Assembly: GCA_019747875.1 (NCBI GenBank)
Contig: JAIEQI010000056.1
Coordinates: forward strand, 1 to 64,000
Length of the DNA stretch: 64,000 nt
Source: Candidatus Obscuribacterales bacterium
GTDB taxonomy: Bacteria > Cyanobacteriota > Vampirovibrionia > Obscuribacterales > Obscuribacteraceae
Direction: 5' to 3'
Made by a program: the position numbers and the translations under genes. This document shows positions 44,452 to 53,883 of this stretch, piece by piece (positions within the stretch are counted from its first letter, which is position 1; every line of letters starts with the position of its first letter). Below the pieces are notes generated by a model. The model was not told the origin of the DNA and ran no database searches. It saw only the letters and a program-made list of their open reading frames with translations.

Positions 44452-45366
44452 ATGGCTATAAGAGACAATCGCGACGAAGAGAACAGGGATGAGCTTGTTG
44501 AACGTTTGGCTCAGAAGTGTGCGAAGGACGGGCCGAATCCTGTAGCCCAAGATCTTCATTTTTTTAGGCACTCAAACCCTAGCCAGCCGGTCCATGGAGT
44601 TTATTCGCCATCTATTTGCGTGATTGCTCAGGGAGCAAAAGAAGTGCTTTTGGGCGAAGAACGCTTTCGTTACGATCCAGCAAATTACCTTCTTTGTTCA
44701 TTGGATGTCCCGGTTGTTTCGCAGGTTGTCGATGCGACACCGGAGAAGCCGTACCTGGGAATGAAGTTTGATCTCGATCCAGCGCTAATCGCATCGGTTA
44801 GTGTAGAGGCGGGAATTTCGGCGTTGCGTGCGGAATCCAGTGTCAAGTCAATCGCAGTGAGCAAACTTCAAGGTGATCTGCTGGATGCATTCGTTCGGCT
44901 CATAAGGTTATTGGATACACCGGCTGATTATCGTGTAGTATCGCCACTGGTGACAAGGGAGATTATCTATCGCCTGTTGAATAGTGATCAGGGCGCGCGA
45001 CTTCGTCAAATTGCAGTGTTTGGAGGCAATACTCACCGAATAACAAGAGCGGTGCAGACCCTGCGAACACGCTATAACGAATCACTGAACATCGAGGATC
45101 TCGCAAGCGATCTCGGAATGAGTGTTTCAAGCTTCCATCAACATTTCAAAACTGCAACGTCGATGAGTCCTTTGCAATTTCAAAAACTGCTGCGCTTACA
45201 AGAAGCCAGACGCCTTCTCCTCACCGAAGACATGGACGCAAGCAGCGCTGCAGTGAGGGTCGGCTACGACGACGCATCCCAATTCACCCGCGAATACAAA
45301 CGCCTATTCGGCGATCCGCCAATGCGCGATGTCCAACGCTTCAAACGAGTTGCAGAAGTTAGTTAG
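44452..45366 (+). CDS. AraC-family transcriptional regulator (YqhC-like)
   Basis: A 304-residue activator. The N-terminal AraC_N domain (HGVYSPSICVIAQGAKEVLLGEERFRYDP then YLLCSLDVPVVSQV) and the C-terminal double helix-turn-helix (LNIEDLASDLGMSVSSFHQHFKTATSMSPLQFQKLLRL and AAVRVGYDDASQFTREYKRLFG) are complete. The start is ATG 44452, with GGGAGCAGG upstream. It is divergent from an aldo-keto reductase/alcohol dehydrogenase operon. The same arrangement, with the same AraC_N subfamily, is known for E. coli YqhC, which senses aldehydes. The intergenic 44170-44451 should hold its operator. A possible TTCACA-16-TATGCT promoter ends near 44375. Confidence 0.92.
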   Translation: MAIRDNRDEENRDELVERLAQKCAKDGPNPVAQDLHFFRHSNPSQPVHGVYSPSICVIAQGAKEVLLGEERFRYDPANYLLCSLDVPVVSQVVDATPEKPYLGMKFDLDPALIASVSVEAGISALRAESSVKSIAVSKLQGDLLDAFVRLIRLLDTPADYRVVSPLVTREIIYRLLNSDQGARLRQIAVFGGNTHRITRAVQTLRTRYNESLNIEDLASDLGMSVSSFHQHFKTATSMSPLQFQKLLRLQEARRLLLTEDMDASSAAVRVGYDDASQFTREYKRLFGDPPMRDVQRFKRVAEVS

Positions 45367-45391
45367 GAGGTAGCGACATTAGTAGTATTTG

Positions 45392-46366
45392 CTAGAGAAA
45401 ATACTGGCTCGGATCTCCATTTCGACCACCATCGAGAACTTCTTCCATGTAGGTCCAAATGTCTGGGCGCGAGCCGTCTAAATCTGTGAACCCATATTCT
45501 TTTGATAATTGGGCCGAGGTGACTGTTTGTTGGTGCCAGCGTTTTTTGTTTGGATCAGCCGCCAGTGACGCAACTGCGCGGCCAACGAATCGTGGAGTTT
45601 CCGAAAGAATAAAATCAGGAGGAGCGACTGCTTGCGATTTATCTGGACTCTCTTCCATAGCTTCACGCCAGTTCTCTTCTGCAACACCAAAATTCTCTAG
45701 CATTATTTCGGATCTCATCCAGCCAGGAGTAATCCCGACTGCGGTGGTACCGTGCTCTCCTAGTTCTTTTCCTAAAGAGAAAGCTAATCGATTCACCGAC
45801 ACCTTGGCTAAGTCGTAAAAAACGGAAATGCGATAGTGCGAATCGTTGTAAGCTTTGTTTCCGTCCGATACTTCGATATGCAATCCGTCGGGCTTTTTGA
45901 TCAGCAGAGGTAGTAGATAACGAGCGGTGATTATGTGAGTGTCGATCGCAAGGCGCAAAATGCGAAACCCTTTGTCGAGATCATGCTCCCAAACAGGTTT
46001 GTCCCATTCAGATGGACCACCTTTGATTATTTCTGCGCCCCAAATGTCATTGACTAGAAGATCAATGTGTCCATATTCGCTGGCGATCATTTCGGCTAGC
46101 TTTTCGACTTGTTCTGCGTCGAGGTGATCCGCCTGATACGCAATTCCGGTGCCACCAAGTTTGGTAACCAACTCAGCTGTTTCTTCGATTGTTTCATCAC
46201 GGTTGTACTCGGATTTAGCATGCCGTGTTGTCCGTCCGGTGCATATGACCGTGGCGCCACATTCGCCAAGTGCCGCAGCGATGCCTCTGCCAGCGCCGCG
46301 CGTTGCTCCTGCAACAACTGCGATCTTTCCGCTCAGAGCATTATTGTCAGGTTGCCACTTAGCCAT
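45392..46366 (-). CDS. Short-chain dehydrogenase/reductase
   Basis: A 324-residue SDR. The NADP loop is GATRGAGRGIA, the N-A-G-type motif is altered to VNDIWGAE and the catalytic Tyr-Lys appear in FYDLAKVSV. It is longer than classical SDRs (about 250), with a C-terminal extension of some 70 residues (ending GGRNGDPSQYFL). It is convergent with the AraC gene, 25 bases away, and stands alone on its strand. Substrate unknown. Confidence 0.9.
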   Translation of the reverse strand: MAKWQPDNNALSGKIAVVAGATRGAGRGIAAALGECGATVICTGRTTRHAKSEYNRDETIEETAELVTKLGGTGIAYQADHLDAEQVEKLAEMIASEYGHIDLLVNDIWGAEIIKGGPSEWDKPVWEHDLDKGFRILRLAIDTHIITARYLLPLLIKKPDGLHIEVSDGNKAYNDSHYRISVFYDLAKVSVNRLAFSLGKELGEHGTTAVGITPGWMRSEIMLENFGVAEENWREAMEESPDKSQAVAPPDFILSETPRFVGRAVASLAADPNKKRWHQQTVTSAQLSKEYGFTDLDGSRPDIWTYMEEVLDGGRNGDPSQYFL

Positions 46367-46498
46367 GTCTGCCCGCCACTAACAGCAGTCAAATATACCA
46401 AACCAGCCGCCGATAAATGTAGAAGAACTTGGCCCTAATTTGCACTGTGTTCGCACGACAACGGCTATTTAATTGAACCGTTGTTAGTGGAATCTCAA

Positions 46499-46822
46499 AT
46501 GAGCTATTATCTATCCAGAACTGAGCAAGATGACGTTGCCAATGCCCTAAGAAATGGCGACGGCAATGCTTTAAGAGAAGAGTTCTGCAAAATAGGACTC
46601 CTGAACAGTCCGAAGCAGCAAGAGATAATGCTTAAGGCACTGAACGGCTGCGCTGAGGATGCGAAGTGTCGAAAAGATGAGGGGCTTGTGCCTTTGGAGT
46701 TGTATTCGAAAGGGCAGCTAGTAACCGATCCCGAACTCACCGGCGATACCCTTAAATGGAAGAACAGCAAAGGGCAGTCTAACGAATACACTGTGAAACC
46801 ATGTGATGCACCAACTAGTTGA
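46499..46822 (+). CDS. Small hypothetical protein
   Basis: A 107-residue acidic soluble protein starting MSYYLSRTEQDDVANAL. A helical first half (residues 5-60) is followed by a short, more extended tail. Four Cys are spread along it (EEFCKIG, NGCAEDAKCRKD, KPCDA). There is no signal peptide and no known domain. The ATG at 46499 is preferred over an in-frame start at 46481; TAGTGG lies upstream. Confidence 0.6.
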   Translation: MSYYLSRTEQDDVANALRNGDGNALREEFCKIGLLNSPKQQEIMLKALNGCAEDAKCRKDEGLVPLELYSKGQLVTDPELTGDTLKWKNSKGQSNEYTVKPCDAPTS

Positions 46823-46996
46823 TCTTCGTGCGATGCTTCTTACTCTGATGCAAAGGATTTATAGCAACTTAAGTAAAATGCATTTGAGATTTTTGTAGAC
46901 TAGTAGTAATATCATAGCCCCCACTTCCGACAAGGTCCAGCGTACAGATTCCGTTAGGCGACCTAGTAGCCTGAACAGGGATCTAAGGAGTGAGCT

Positions 46997-47449
46997 ATGA
47001 AGTCGAAAGTTATTCCTGATATTTCGTCGCGCCCAACCGAGATGAAACTTGAGCGGCAGATGAATGCTAGTGCTGATCAGATTTATGATGCATGGACGCA
47101 GCATTTTGATTGTTGGTTTGCAGAACCTGGCGAATGTATGATGACGCCCGAAGTGGACAAGCCTTATTTTTTCAGAACGCGAAAAGATTGGGGTAGTCAT
47201 CCTCACCACGGCCGCTTTGTGGAACTAGAAAAGAACAAGCTCGTTGTTATGACATGGCAAACCCAGGGCGGCACCAACGGCTATGAAACTGTAATTCGAA
47301 TCGAACTGACTCCGAATGACCAGGGCACATTGATGCGAATGACTCATTCTGGATTTGCTGATGAAAAATCCTGCCAGGGGCACAAGGATAATTGGCCGGC
47401 AGCGTTCGATTTTCTCGAAGAAGGCGTCAAGAAGCTCATCCGCTCCTAG
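46997..47449 (+). CDS. SRPBCC/AHSA1-domain protein
   Basis: A 150-residue protein of the START/Bet v1-like AHSA1 group. The pattern ERQMNASADQIYDAWTQHFDCWFAEPG at the N-terminus, GRFVELEKNKLVVMTW in the middle and RIELTPNDQGTLMRMTHSGF...WPAAFDFLEEGVKKLI at the end are family-typical. Such proteins bind small hydrophobic ligands in a helix-grip cavity. AAGGAG precedes the ATG by seven bases. It is a single gene. Confidence 0.85.
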   Translation: MKSKVIPDISSRPTEMKLERQMNASADQIYDAWTQHFDCWFAEPGECMMTPEVDKPYFFRTRKDWGSHPHHGRFVELEKNKLVVMTWQTQGGTNGYETVIRIELTPNDQGTLMRMTHSGFADEKSCQGHKDNWPAAFDFLEEGVKKLIRS

Positions 47450-47464
47450 ACCTATTGGAAGTCT

Positions 47465-47707
47465 TCATTGGAACAAGCCTGCGACCAGGTTTCTGGCTCG
47501 CTGTATAGTCTTCGCATCGAGAGCAAACTCGACATAGAGCTGTTCGACTAGATACGCACTTTTCCCATCCTGTAAGAGTCTAGATTTTTTTGCGCGAGGA
47601 AGAATTTGAAGTCGTAGATACGAACGCGATTGAAATCGATAGAAATTTGGAGAATTCTGGGAGATCTTAGACAGGACCCTGGGAGATCGTTTTGATATCT
47701 TATTCAT
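47465..47707 (-). CDS. Possible small basic protein
   Basis: An 80-residue frame (MNKISKRSPRVLSK..., ending TIQRARNLVAGLFQ). The last 40 residues, LLQDGKSAYLVEQLYVEFALDAKTIQRARN, read like a natural helical domain, but the start lacks a ribosome-binding site and there is no partner gene. It is convergent with the AHSA1-like gene, 15 bases away. It may be a gene or a remnant. Confidence 0.3.
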   Translation of the reverse strand: MNKISKRSPRVLSKISQNSPNFYRFQSRSYLRLQILPRAKKSRLLQDGKSAYLVEQLYVEFALDAKTIQRARNLVAGLFQ

Positions 47708-47969
47708 CACAAGGGTGGTTTACGGATACTGATTCCAGCGCCGATCCCAGTGGTGGTACAAGCACCTAAGAAGTCGAATACGGTAACACAACAAGTTTAA
47801 GTCCCAGTGTATCTAGCGGTCAAAAAAGCATTGGGCATAGTCCTGCCGAGCCCGTCGTTCCTTTCCTGAGGAACTGGCTCGGTTGTGGACGTCTTAAATC
47901 CTGTTCGCATCTCAAAAAGTTGTACGGGCTGATATAATGGCGGACCTTCCGATTTGGGTTTGACTTGAT
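47708..47969. other. Gap with extended -10 promoter for the amidohydrolase
   Basis: No gene is seen. TGATATAAT at 47930-47938 is an extended -10 box (TGnTATAAT) 31 bases before the ATG at 47970. A -35 box is not clear, as is common with extended -10 promoters. GCCGAGCCC..GAACTGGCTCGG near 47850-47885 forms an imperfect hairpin upstream. Confidence 0.45.
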
Positions 47970-49271
47970 ATGCTCGTTCTCAGAAATATTTCCAAGCTTT
48001 ACGATGGCTCTTCTTCTGATAGCTCCAGTGTTCATCAGAACATTGATATGTACATCGATAAAGGAAAAATCGACAAACTAATTCCGCATCAGCCTGATGC
48101 TAGTTTCGGGTCCGAACCCACGGTAATTGATTGTTCAGATTTTACGATTACGCCTGGAATGATCGATTGCCATGGACACATTACCATTCTTGGTTTTAGC
48201 ACAGCTGAAATTGACCGAATGAATTCGGCGCCTTCCTTGCTTTATGTGGAGAAGATTCTCTATACAACGCTTGTTAATGGTGGCGTCACAACAATGAGAG
48301 ACATCGGTGGCGCGACGCATCAGATGAAGCGCTTGATCGATGAGGGTGTGATGATCGGTCCTCGCTTGAAGATAGCAATTTGTATGTTGTCCACAACCGG
48401 TGGACATGCTGATTTCCGCGGTCCCGATCGATGCCACGCTCAGTTATCCAAGTTGTTCATAGAGGGACCAGGAAGACCGTCTAGTGTTGTTGACGGACCA
48501 TGGGAATGCAGGAAGCGTGTTCGTGAGATTGCAGCCTGTGGTGCAGACCTGATCAAGCTTTGCACCAGTCCCGGTGTTGCGTCGCCGTCGGACAAGTTGG
48601 AACATCAAGATTTCACCGCGGATGAAATCAGAGCGATTTGCGATGAAGCTGCAGCACGCGGTTTGAAGGTGGCGGCGCATGCTCATAGTCAATCCGGAAT
48701 CGCACTTGCGATTAATAATGGTGTACACGACATCCAACACATTTCATACATGGACGAACGATTGGTTGAGGCAGCGTTTGAAAAGGGCTGCACGGTAACT
48801 CCAACATCGTGGATCATCAATGCACTTTTGAAAGAAGATAACCTCTCCGATTTCGTAAAGGAGAAAGTTAAGAAGGTTGGTGAAGTGCATGCTCAAGCGG
48901 TGCAATTTGCTGCCAAAGGTGGTTTGAAAATTCTCGCCGGTACAGATGCCGTTTTGCCGGGAATGCATGGACAAAATTACATGGAGATAGCAAGCCTCAT
49001 TGCAGATGGATTATCGCCGCTACAGGCATGGCACGGGGCAACAGGTCTTGCAGCCGAGGAGATCGGTCAAACTGACACGGGCGAATTAAAGCCAGGCAAA
49101 CGCGCTGATCTGCTAATTTGCAAAGGCAATGTATTCGATAAACCCGAATTGCTAGGACAAGGCGGATTAATCGAAGTCATCAAAGACGGCGAAGCCTACC
49201 GCGGTGGCATCCCACAAATTAAACAAAGAACCTTCAGCACGTCAGTCGATCAATTCTGCCCTGTGAAGTAG
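47970..49271 (+). CDS. Metal-dependent amidohydrolase (imidazolonepropionase/prolidase-like)
   Basis: A 433-residue TIM-barrel hydrolase. Metal ligands are seen in order: HxH in DCHGHI, Lys or equivalent in LIKLCTSPG, His in AAHAHS, His in DIQHISY and Asp in LAGTDAVLPG. The C-terminal ELKPGKRADLLI is a typical amidohydrolase signature for the beta-sandwich domain. The family includes Xaa-Pro and Xaa-Arg dipeptidases and imidazolonepropionase; no hut genes are near, so a dipeptidase-like role is more likely. There is no signal peptide. The gene ends four bases before the convergent regulator at 49276. Confidence 0.9.
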   Translation: MLVLRNISKLYDGSSSDSSSVHQNIDMYIDKGKIDKLIPHQPDASFGSEPTVIDCSDFTITPGMIDCHGHITILGFSTAEIDRMNSAPSLLYVEKILYTTLVNGGVTTMRDIGGATHQMKRLIDEGVMIGPRLKIAICMLSTTGGHADFRGPDRCHAQLSKLFIEGPGRPSSVVDGPWECRKRVREIAACGADLIKLCTSPGVASPSDKLEHQDFTADEIRAICDEAAARGLKVAAHAHSQSGIALAINNGVHDIQHISYMDERLVEAAFEKGCTVTPTSWIINALLKEDNLSDFVKEKVKKVGEVHAQAVQFAAKGGLKILAGTDAVLPGMHGQNYMEIASLIADGLSPLQAWHGATGLAAEEIGQTDTGELKPGKRADLLICKGNVFDKPELLGQGGLIEVIKDGEAYRGGIPQIKQRTFSTSVDQFCPVK

Positions 49272-49275
49272 AAAA

Positions 49276-50040
49276 TTACTTGCCGGATTCGTCGATTGGC
49301 ATTTCGAAATTGAGGCGCCGGGCTGTCCAGCCTGCCAGGTCTTTTTCTAGTTCGTTGATGTCTTCAGGATCCACGAAACCCTGGCGAAATACTTCCAGCA
49401 TTATGCGCATGCGGGTGTTGAAGACTTCGACGCCGGCTGTTTCTTTTGCGTGGATGTCTAATCCTTTGACGAGTTTGTCCGAAAGTGCTGAGATGCGATT
49501 TTGAACGCCGCGCACACTAATGTGCTGGCGCATGGCGATAGCTTTGTCTGTCAATCCCATAATCAAATCGACGAGAATCGCTTGTTCGCTTTCGTTCAGT
49601 AAACCTTCGCGCGCATTGATAGCTGATTGAACGCCGCGCACGATTGGATCGATGTAGGAGTTGTCGTGCAACAACACAGTGCGAATCGCATGTGCAAGTT
49701 TTTCATCACTTTCAGTTTTTAGCGCATACCCGTGAATCGCTTCGTCCGGAACAATTTTTGCAATTTCGCGCAAATAGCTTTCTTTATGGAACTGCGACCA
49801 AAAGAGAATCTTGGTTGCTGGACTGACCGACCAGATCTGCTGTGCGGCTTTTGTGCCCGTGAGTTCAGGCATCAAAATGTCCATGATAACCATGTCTGGT
49901 TTCTCGCGGCGGAATGTTTCGACACCTTCCTGTCCATTTTGAGCTTCTTTTACAGTCACATCAGTAATGGTGTTTTTCAGAATGCCGATTGCATGCTGGC
50001 GTAAGGCAGCGAGATCTTCAACTACTAGGACTTTGTACAT
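49276..50040 (-). CDS. NarL/LuxR-type response regulator
   Basis: A 254-residue regulator. The receiver has VVED (6-9), the phosphorylated Asp54 in VIMDILMPELTG and a Lys in YALKTESDE. The C-terminal LuxR HTH (LNESEQAILVDLIMGLTDKAIAMRQHISVRGVQNRIS) is somewhat diverged. It is the last gene of the minus-strand operon and overlaps the upstream kinase by 23 bases, so the two are coupled. It is a paralogue of the regulator at 41282, with the same insert between receiver and HTH and a similar tail. Target genes unknown. Confidence 0.9.
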   Translation of the reverse strand: MYKVLVVEDLAALRQHAIGILKNTITDVTVKEAQNGQEGVETFRREKPDMVIMDILMPELTGTKAAQQIWSVSPATKILFWSQFHKESYLREIAKIVPDEAIHGYALKTESDEKLAHAIRTVLLHDNSYIDPIVRGVQSAINAREGLLNESEQAILVDLIMGLTDKAIAMRQHISVRGVQNRISALSDKLVKGLDIHAKETAGVEVFNTRMRIMLEVFRQGFVDPEDINELEKDLAGWTARRLNFEMPIDESGK

Positions 50041-51151
50041 TTACGCGAATCTCCACGGTGGTGCCCTTGTTATCCGGTCCAGGCATCCAGCTAACTTTAG
50101 CACCAATTAGCGCTGCGCGTAGGCGCATATATAAAGTTCCGCGCGAACTTGATGACAACGAACTTGGGTCAATACCTTTGCCGTCGTCGCTTACGCGAAA
50201 AGCCAGAGCGCCATCATCCTCCACAATTGCTATGCGAACTAAGGTCGCGCCCGCATGTTTGACGACGTTTGTTAGAGATTCTTGGACCAATCTAAAAACA
50301 AGTTGTTTCTCTACAGGTGATAACTTGTCGAGTAGCTCTTCGTTTGCGGTGCACGAAAAACGTGCTTTGAAGTTACCTACCTTGCTGCTTTTGTCCAGCC
50401 TATCTTCGATTGCTGCAGGCAGCCCGAATTCTTCCAACATCGCCGGACAAAGATCGTCCATGATTTCGCGAATGTTGACCATGCTTTGTTTTAGCATTGC
50501 ATTGATCTCGTCCTTTTGTGCAGGATTCGGATTCTCCGCAAACTGCTCAAATCGCTTCTGAATTGTTCTCATATCATTCAAGACTTGATCATGCAAATCG
50601 GCGGCGAGCAGCCTTCGTTCGCTCTCATCTTGTTTCACCAAAGCGATTCTCGATTCTTTGAGTTCGTCATTGCGCAGCTTGAGTTCTATTTGTTGCGTTT
50701 CGAATTTTTGCTTTTCTTGATCATTCTTTTTGAGCACGCTTCCGGCTATAGCTGAGATGATAATAGTGAGTACCATGCTGGCAGGATGCCCTTCGGCATG
50801 GAATATTTGCCAGACGGCTATCTGATAAAACAGGCTGAGAACCATCATCTGGATCACGATCGGAATCCGTGATGCAGCAAAATTGTAGGAGCACACTAGA
50901 CTGGCCGTAGAAAAAATTGCCAACCCGACAAAGTGACACGCAATCTGAATCGCCTGATTCGAATTTGGAATCAGCTGTGCCGAAATCAGCGCCGGCACCA
51001 GTTCAGAAAAACCATGAAGCATCTCGGTGAACGCACCATGCTCCAGTCGCCCAATTAGTTGATCGAGGCTTAAACAGAAGAGAGCTAGTAGGAACGAGAG
51101 ACCAATAATGCGAAGCTTCATGTCGGAGTCTGTTTCCAGATTCAAGGGCAT
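50018..51151 (-). CDS. Membrane sensor histidine kinase (HisKA_3)
   Basis: A 377-residue kinase with four or five transmembrane helices (about 12-32, 45-60, 68-90, 98-116 and 122-140) and almost no extracytoplasmic domain. A coiled linker, the His box LLAADLHDQVLNDM (His187) and an apparently complete HATPase (QESLTN, DDGKGI, a variant last loop SRGTLYMRLRAALIG) follow. In contrast to the kinases at 30600-34330 and 39080, both functions are intact here. Its ATG overlaps the stop of the upstream LysM gene (TAATG) with AGAGGAG before it. It should phosphorylate the regulator at 49276. Confidence 0.9.
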   Translation of the reverse strand: MPLNLETDSDMKLRIIGLSFLLALFCLSLDQLIGRLEHGAFTEMLHGFSELVPALISAQLIPNSNQAIQIACHFVGLAIFSTASLVCSYNFAASRIPIVIQMMVLSLFYQIAVWQIFHAEGHPASMVLTIIISAIAGSVLKKNDQEKQKFETQQIELKLRNDELKESRIALVKQDESERRLLAADLHDQVLNDMRTIQKRFEQFAENPNPAQKDEINAMLKQSMVNIREIMDDLCPAMLEEFGLPAAIEDRLDKSSKVGNFKARFSCTANEELLDKLSPVEKQLVFRLVQESLTNVVKHAGATLVRIAIVEDDGALAFRVSDDGKGIDPSSLSSSSRGTLYMRLRAALIGAKVSWMPGPDNKGTTVEIRVNVQSPSS

Positions 51152-53883
51152 TAAACTGCTCCTCTCTGGCAGCCGAATACGATACTCAATTGATCGTCGA
51201 TGAATGCACGGTCAAATGATTGTTCGATTAGGATTGTCACCAGATGGGTTGCTGGCACATTATAATCTTTGCGCTCGTGGAATTGGCGAATTTCTTTTGC
51301 TGTTGGCAATGCAAGTTTTTCGCCAACCATCACTTCTATAACTCGGCGGTTTTCGACTTTGCTTTCTTTGATCTTGTTGGCATTTAGGTCCGCGATGAGC
51401 CAACCAAGCTTCTCGTCTCCGAAGTGTTTTTCTGCAATGCTGAGGAGCGTCTCGCCACTTACAACTTTGTGTGTCGCTCTTTCGTCTTGCAAAGATGCGT
51501 TTTGGTTGCTGTTCTCGTCGATTTCAGCTTCTTCTTCGCCTTCGGTTTCTTCCGACTTCTTGCGAGCGCGTGTTGCAATGCTGACGGTTGGGAGCAGTTG
51601 CATCAAGTCGAGGCTGTCGTATTTTTGTTTTTTATTCTTGCTGTCAACTTCAGAAATCTGGCTGAAGGGAAGGTTGCTCGGAAGAGCTGATGTTTGGGGC
51701 TGCTTAGCTTCTGTCTTTTCCTGGCGGAAGGTAGAGCCCAATGTTCTCTCGATTTGAGTTGATACCAAATGGTTGGCTGCTACAGCTTGCTGATAGTCAA
51801 CGTCCTTGCCCTTGCTCACGCCGGTGAAAGCGATCATGGCGGAGACTGTGAGTTCTTTTCCTGGGAAGCGCTTGATGATGTCGAGTTCTTTGCTCTCTGT
51901 TTCTGTCAATTTGCGCTCATCAAGCTTCTTGAGTGGTTCTGCTTTCTTTTCGACTTCGCTGTTGTTCTTTTGGCAGTTTTCAGCTTTTGCGGAAACATCG
52001 TCGGAACGTTTCTTTGCGATACCAGCCAAAGCGATCAAAAGACCGATTTCAGCCCCAGTAAGATAGCGTCTGCCGGTTTCTGCATTGATGCTGCGAATTG
52101 TGCCTTCGCGATCGCCAGCTTGCGCGCTGATTGGTGAGAAACCGGCGATGCGTCCGCCTCGAACAATCAGGTCGCCGCTTGGGCTGTTGTTTGCACCCTC
52201 GTTACCTTTAACGGATATTTGACCGATTCGTCCGCCGATTGTCAGATCCTTCCCGCCTGCAACGGTGAAATCTTTTGCGGTCAGCAGTCCATCCTTGCCG
52301 CTTGCGACGACAGCGCCATCTTTTGTAGCTACTTTGCCCGGCTCAATTGCGCGCTGTTCATCATTCCGTCGAGCTTCAGTTCTCTGTGCATCGCTCTTGG
52401 CGATCGCTTCGTTTCTTACAGCTGCATCGTTTGTGACGGCTTTAGCGTTAGCTTGGGTGCGCTCTGCTGCTGCTGTGTTGAGTGCTTGAATCTTGTTGAG
52501 ATCGAGCTTCGCATTGACATCAACGGTGCTTCTGGCAAGTTGGTTTTCCTTTGCTGCTACCGATTGATTGTTTTCGCGGACTGCGGAAGTGGTTTCAGCA
52601 TTTTTGCTGCCTGAATAACCAGCATGCATAGGGAAATGAACCTGGTCCATTTCGTTCTTCTTTTTGCCCTTTTCGGTTGATTCAAGTTCAGAAGTTCTTT
52701 GAAGCGAGATTGCAGGCAATGTTTTTTGCTCGTTGAGCATTTTGCTTGCCCCGTCAACTGAGAGCTGCGTGCGGTTGGAAATTTGTGCAGCTAGATCGAT
52801 ACGAGCTGTTTGATCTTTAGCTGTGTTAACTGTTTGCTCTTGAGCCACTGCAGGCTTCGCGAGTTTTTCATTATGCGGAGCCAGGGCCGTTGATTGAACT
52901 TCATTAGCTTTGCGCTCAGTAGCGCTGATCACTTCAGCTTTCTTGGTTGAATCGGCAGTAATTTGATCCGGGGAAACTTTTGTGGAGCGATCGTCGTTCA
53001 GTTTAGCTTTGGCATTTTGATCTAGTTCTGGCTTATTGCGATCGGCTGTTGCTGCTTGGGGCTGATCAGCTTTTGCATTCGGTTGCTGTTTAATCTCCAG
53101 TTCGGGCAGATTTCCTTTGGTTGAAGGATTTTGCTCGAATGCCTTGTTGGAAGGGTTTTGATCAAGTGTTTTTGCAGGATTCTGTTCCGCTTTCGGGTTA
53201 GCTGCAGTGCTGAGATTGGGATCACCCACTGTTCTTGCTTTTTCTACTTGTGGGTTAGCTGCTGCGTCATTGCGAGCAAGGGTTCCGCCGCCGCCCAATT
53301 TGTCGCCACTTTTGTCTGCCGGTTGTTGTCCATCGCGGCTGGCGACGCTCGTTTGTTTGTCTGCGGGTTCTTGCGTTTGCTTTCCAGTTGCTGGGGCTTC
53401 TACTTTGCCCCCTCTTTCGGAACCACCACCGGCTCTGCCGGTTTCACTGCCGACGCGTGCACCGTCAGAGCCCATTACGGCTGCTTTGGAGACTTCGCCT
53501 GCGCTTGGTTTTCCAACTTGCTCTGTGCTGGTTCTGCCGGCCTGCCCACCGCCACCTGCTGTTTTGATTGCTTCGCTTTCAAATCTCTTTGGCTCGGTGC
53601 CGGCTGCCCCCCTGCTTGTTGGAGCTTCAGATCCGCCGCCACTCTTTGCTGTGGTTAGTTCCAATTTCGGAACATCGGCACCCTGTCCAGCGCGTCCGCG
53701 TCTGTTGTTGGGATCGGAGAGATCTGAGTCGGATTGGAATTTAGTAATTGTTGACGCTGGATTTGAACCGCGATCGGAAAAGTCTTTGCGGTCGCCTGTT
53801 TCTTCGAAGCGATCTGACTTTGCCACGACTTTGTCAGCCTTGGGTTCTGTCGATTCAGATTCAAATCTTTCAGTGGAGCTCAT
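51151..53883 (-). CDS. Large disordered protein with C-terminal LysM domain
   Basis: A 910-residue protein. The first 600 residues are low complexity: Gly/Ser/Lys-rich, then Gln/Asn/Ala/Lys-rich with many DQNPS- and KADQ-like strings. Around 545-620 there is a more ordered beta-type stretch (VATKDGAVVASGKDGLLTAKD, GKDLTIGGRIGQISVKG). The last 100 residues contain a LysM domain (THKVVSGETLLSIAEKHFGDEKLGWLIADLN, then EVMVGEKLALP), which binds N-acetylglucosamine glycans such as peptidoglycan. There is no signal peptide. It is the first gene of the operon with the sensor kinase and regulator, which suggests a cell-wall-linked input or output of that system. Confidence 0.82.
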   Translation of the reverse strand: MSSTERFESESTEPKADKVVAKSDRFEETGDRKDFSDRGSNPASTITKFQSDSDLSDPNNRRGRAGQGADVPKLELTTAKSGGGSEAPTSRGAAGTEPKRFESEAIKTAGGGGQAGRTSTEQVGKPSAGEVSKAAVMGSDGARVGSETGRAGGGSERGGKVEAPATGKQTQEPADKQTSVASRDGQQPADKSGDKLGGGGTLARNDAAANPQVEKARTVGDPNLSTAANPKAEQNPAKTLDQNPSNKAFEQNPSTKGNLPELEIKQQPNAKADQPQAATADRNKPELDQNAKAKLNDDRSTKVSPDQITADSTKKAEVISATERKANEVQSTALAPHNEKLAKPAVAQEQTVNTAKDQTARIDLAAQISNRTQLSVDGASKMLNEQKTLPAISLQRTSELESTEKGKKKNEMDQVHFPMHAGYSGSKNAETTSAVRENNQSVAAKENQLARSTVDVNAKLDLNKIQALNTAAAERTQANAKAVTNDAAVRNEAIAKSDAQRTEARRNDEQRAIEPGKVATKDGAVVASGKDGLLTAKDFTVAGGKDLTIGGRIGQISVKGNEGANNSPSGDLIVRGGRIAGFSPISAQAGDREGTIRSINAETGRRYLTGAEIGLLIALAGIAKKRSDDVSAKAENCQKNNSEVEKKAEPLKKLDERKLTETESKELDIIKRFPGKELTVSAMIAFTGVSKGKDVDYQQAVAANHLVSTQIERTLGSTFRQEKTEAKQPQTSALPSNLPFSQISEVDSKNKKQKYDSLDLMQLLPTVSIATRARKKSEETEGEEEAEIDENSNQNASLQDERATHKVVSGETLLSIAEKHFGDEKLGWLIADLNANKIKESKVENRRVIEVMVGEKLALPTAKEIRQFHERKDYNVPATHLVTILIEQSFDRAFIDDQLSIVFGCQRGAV

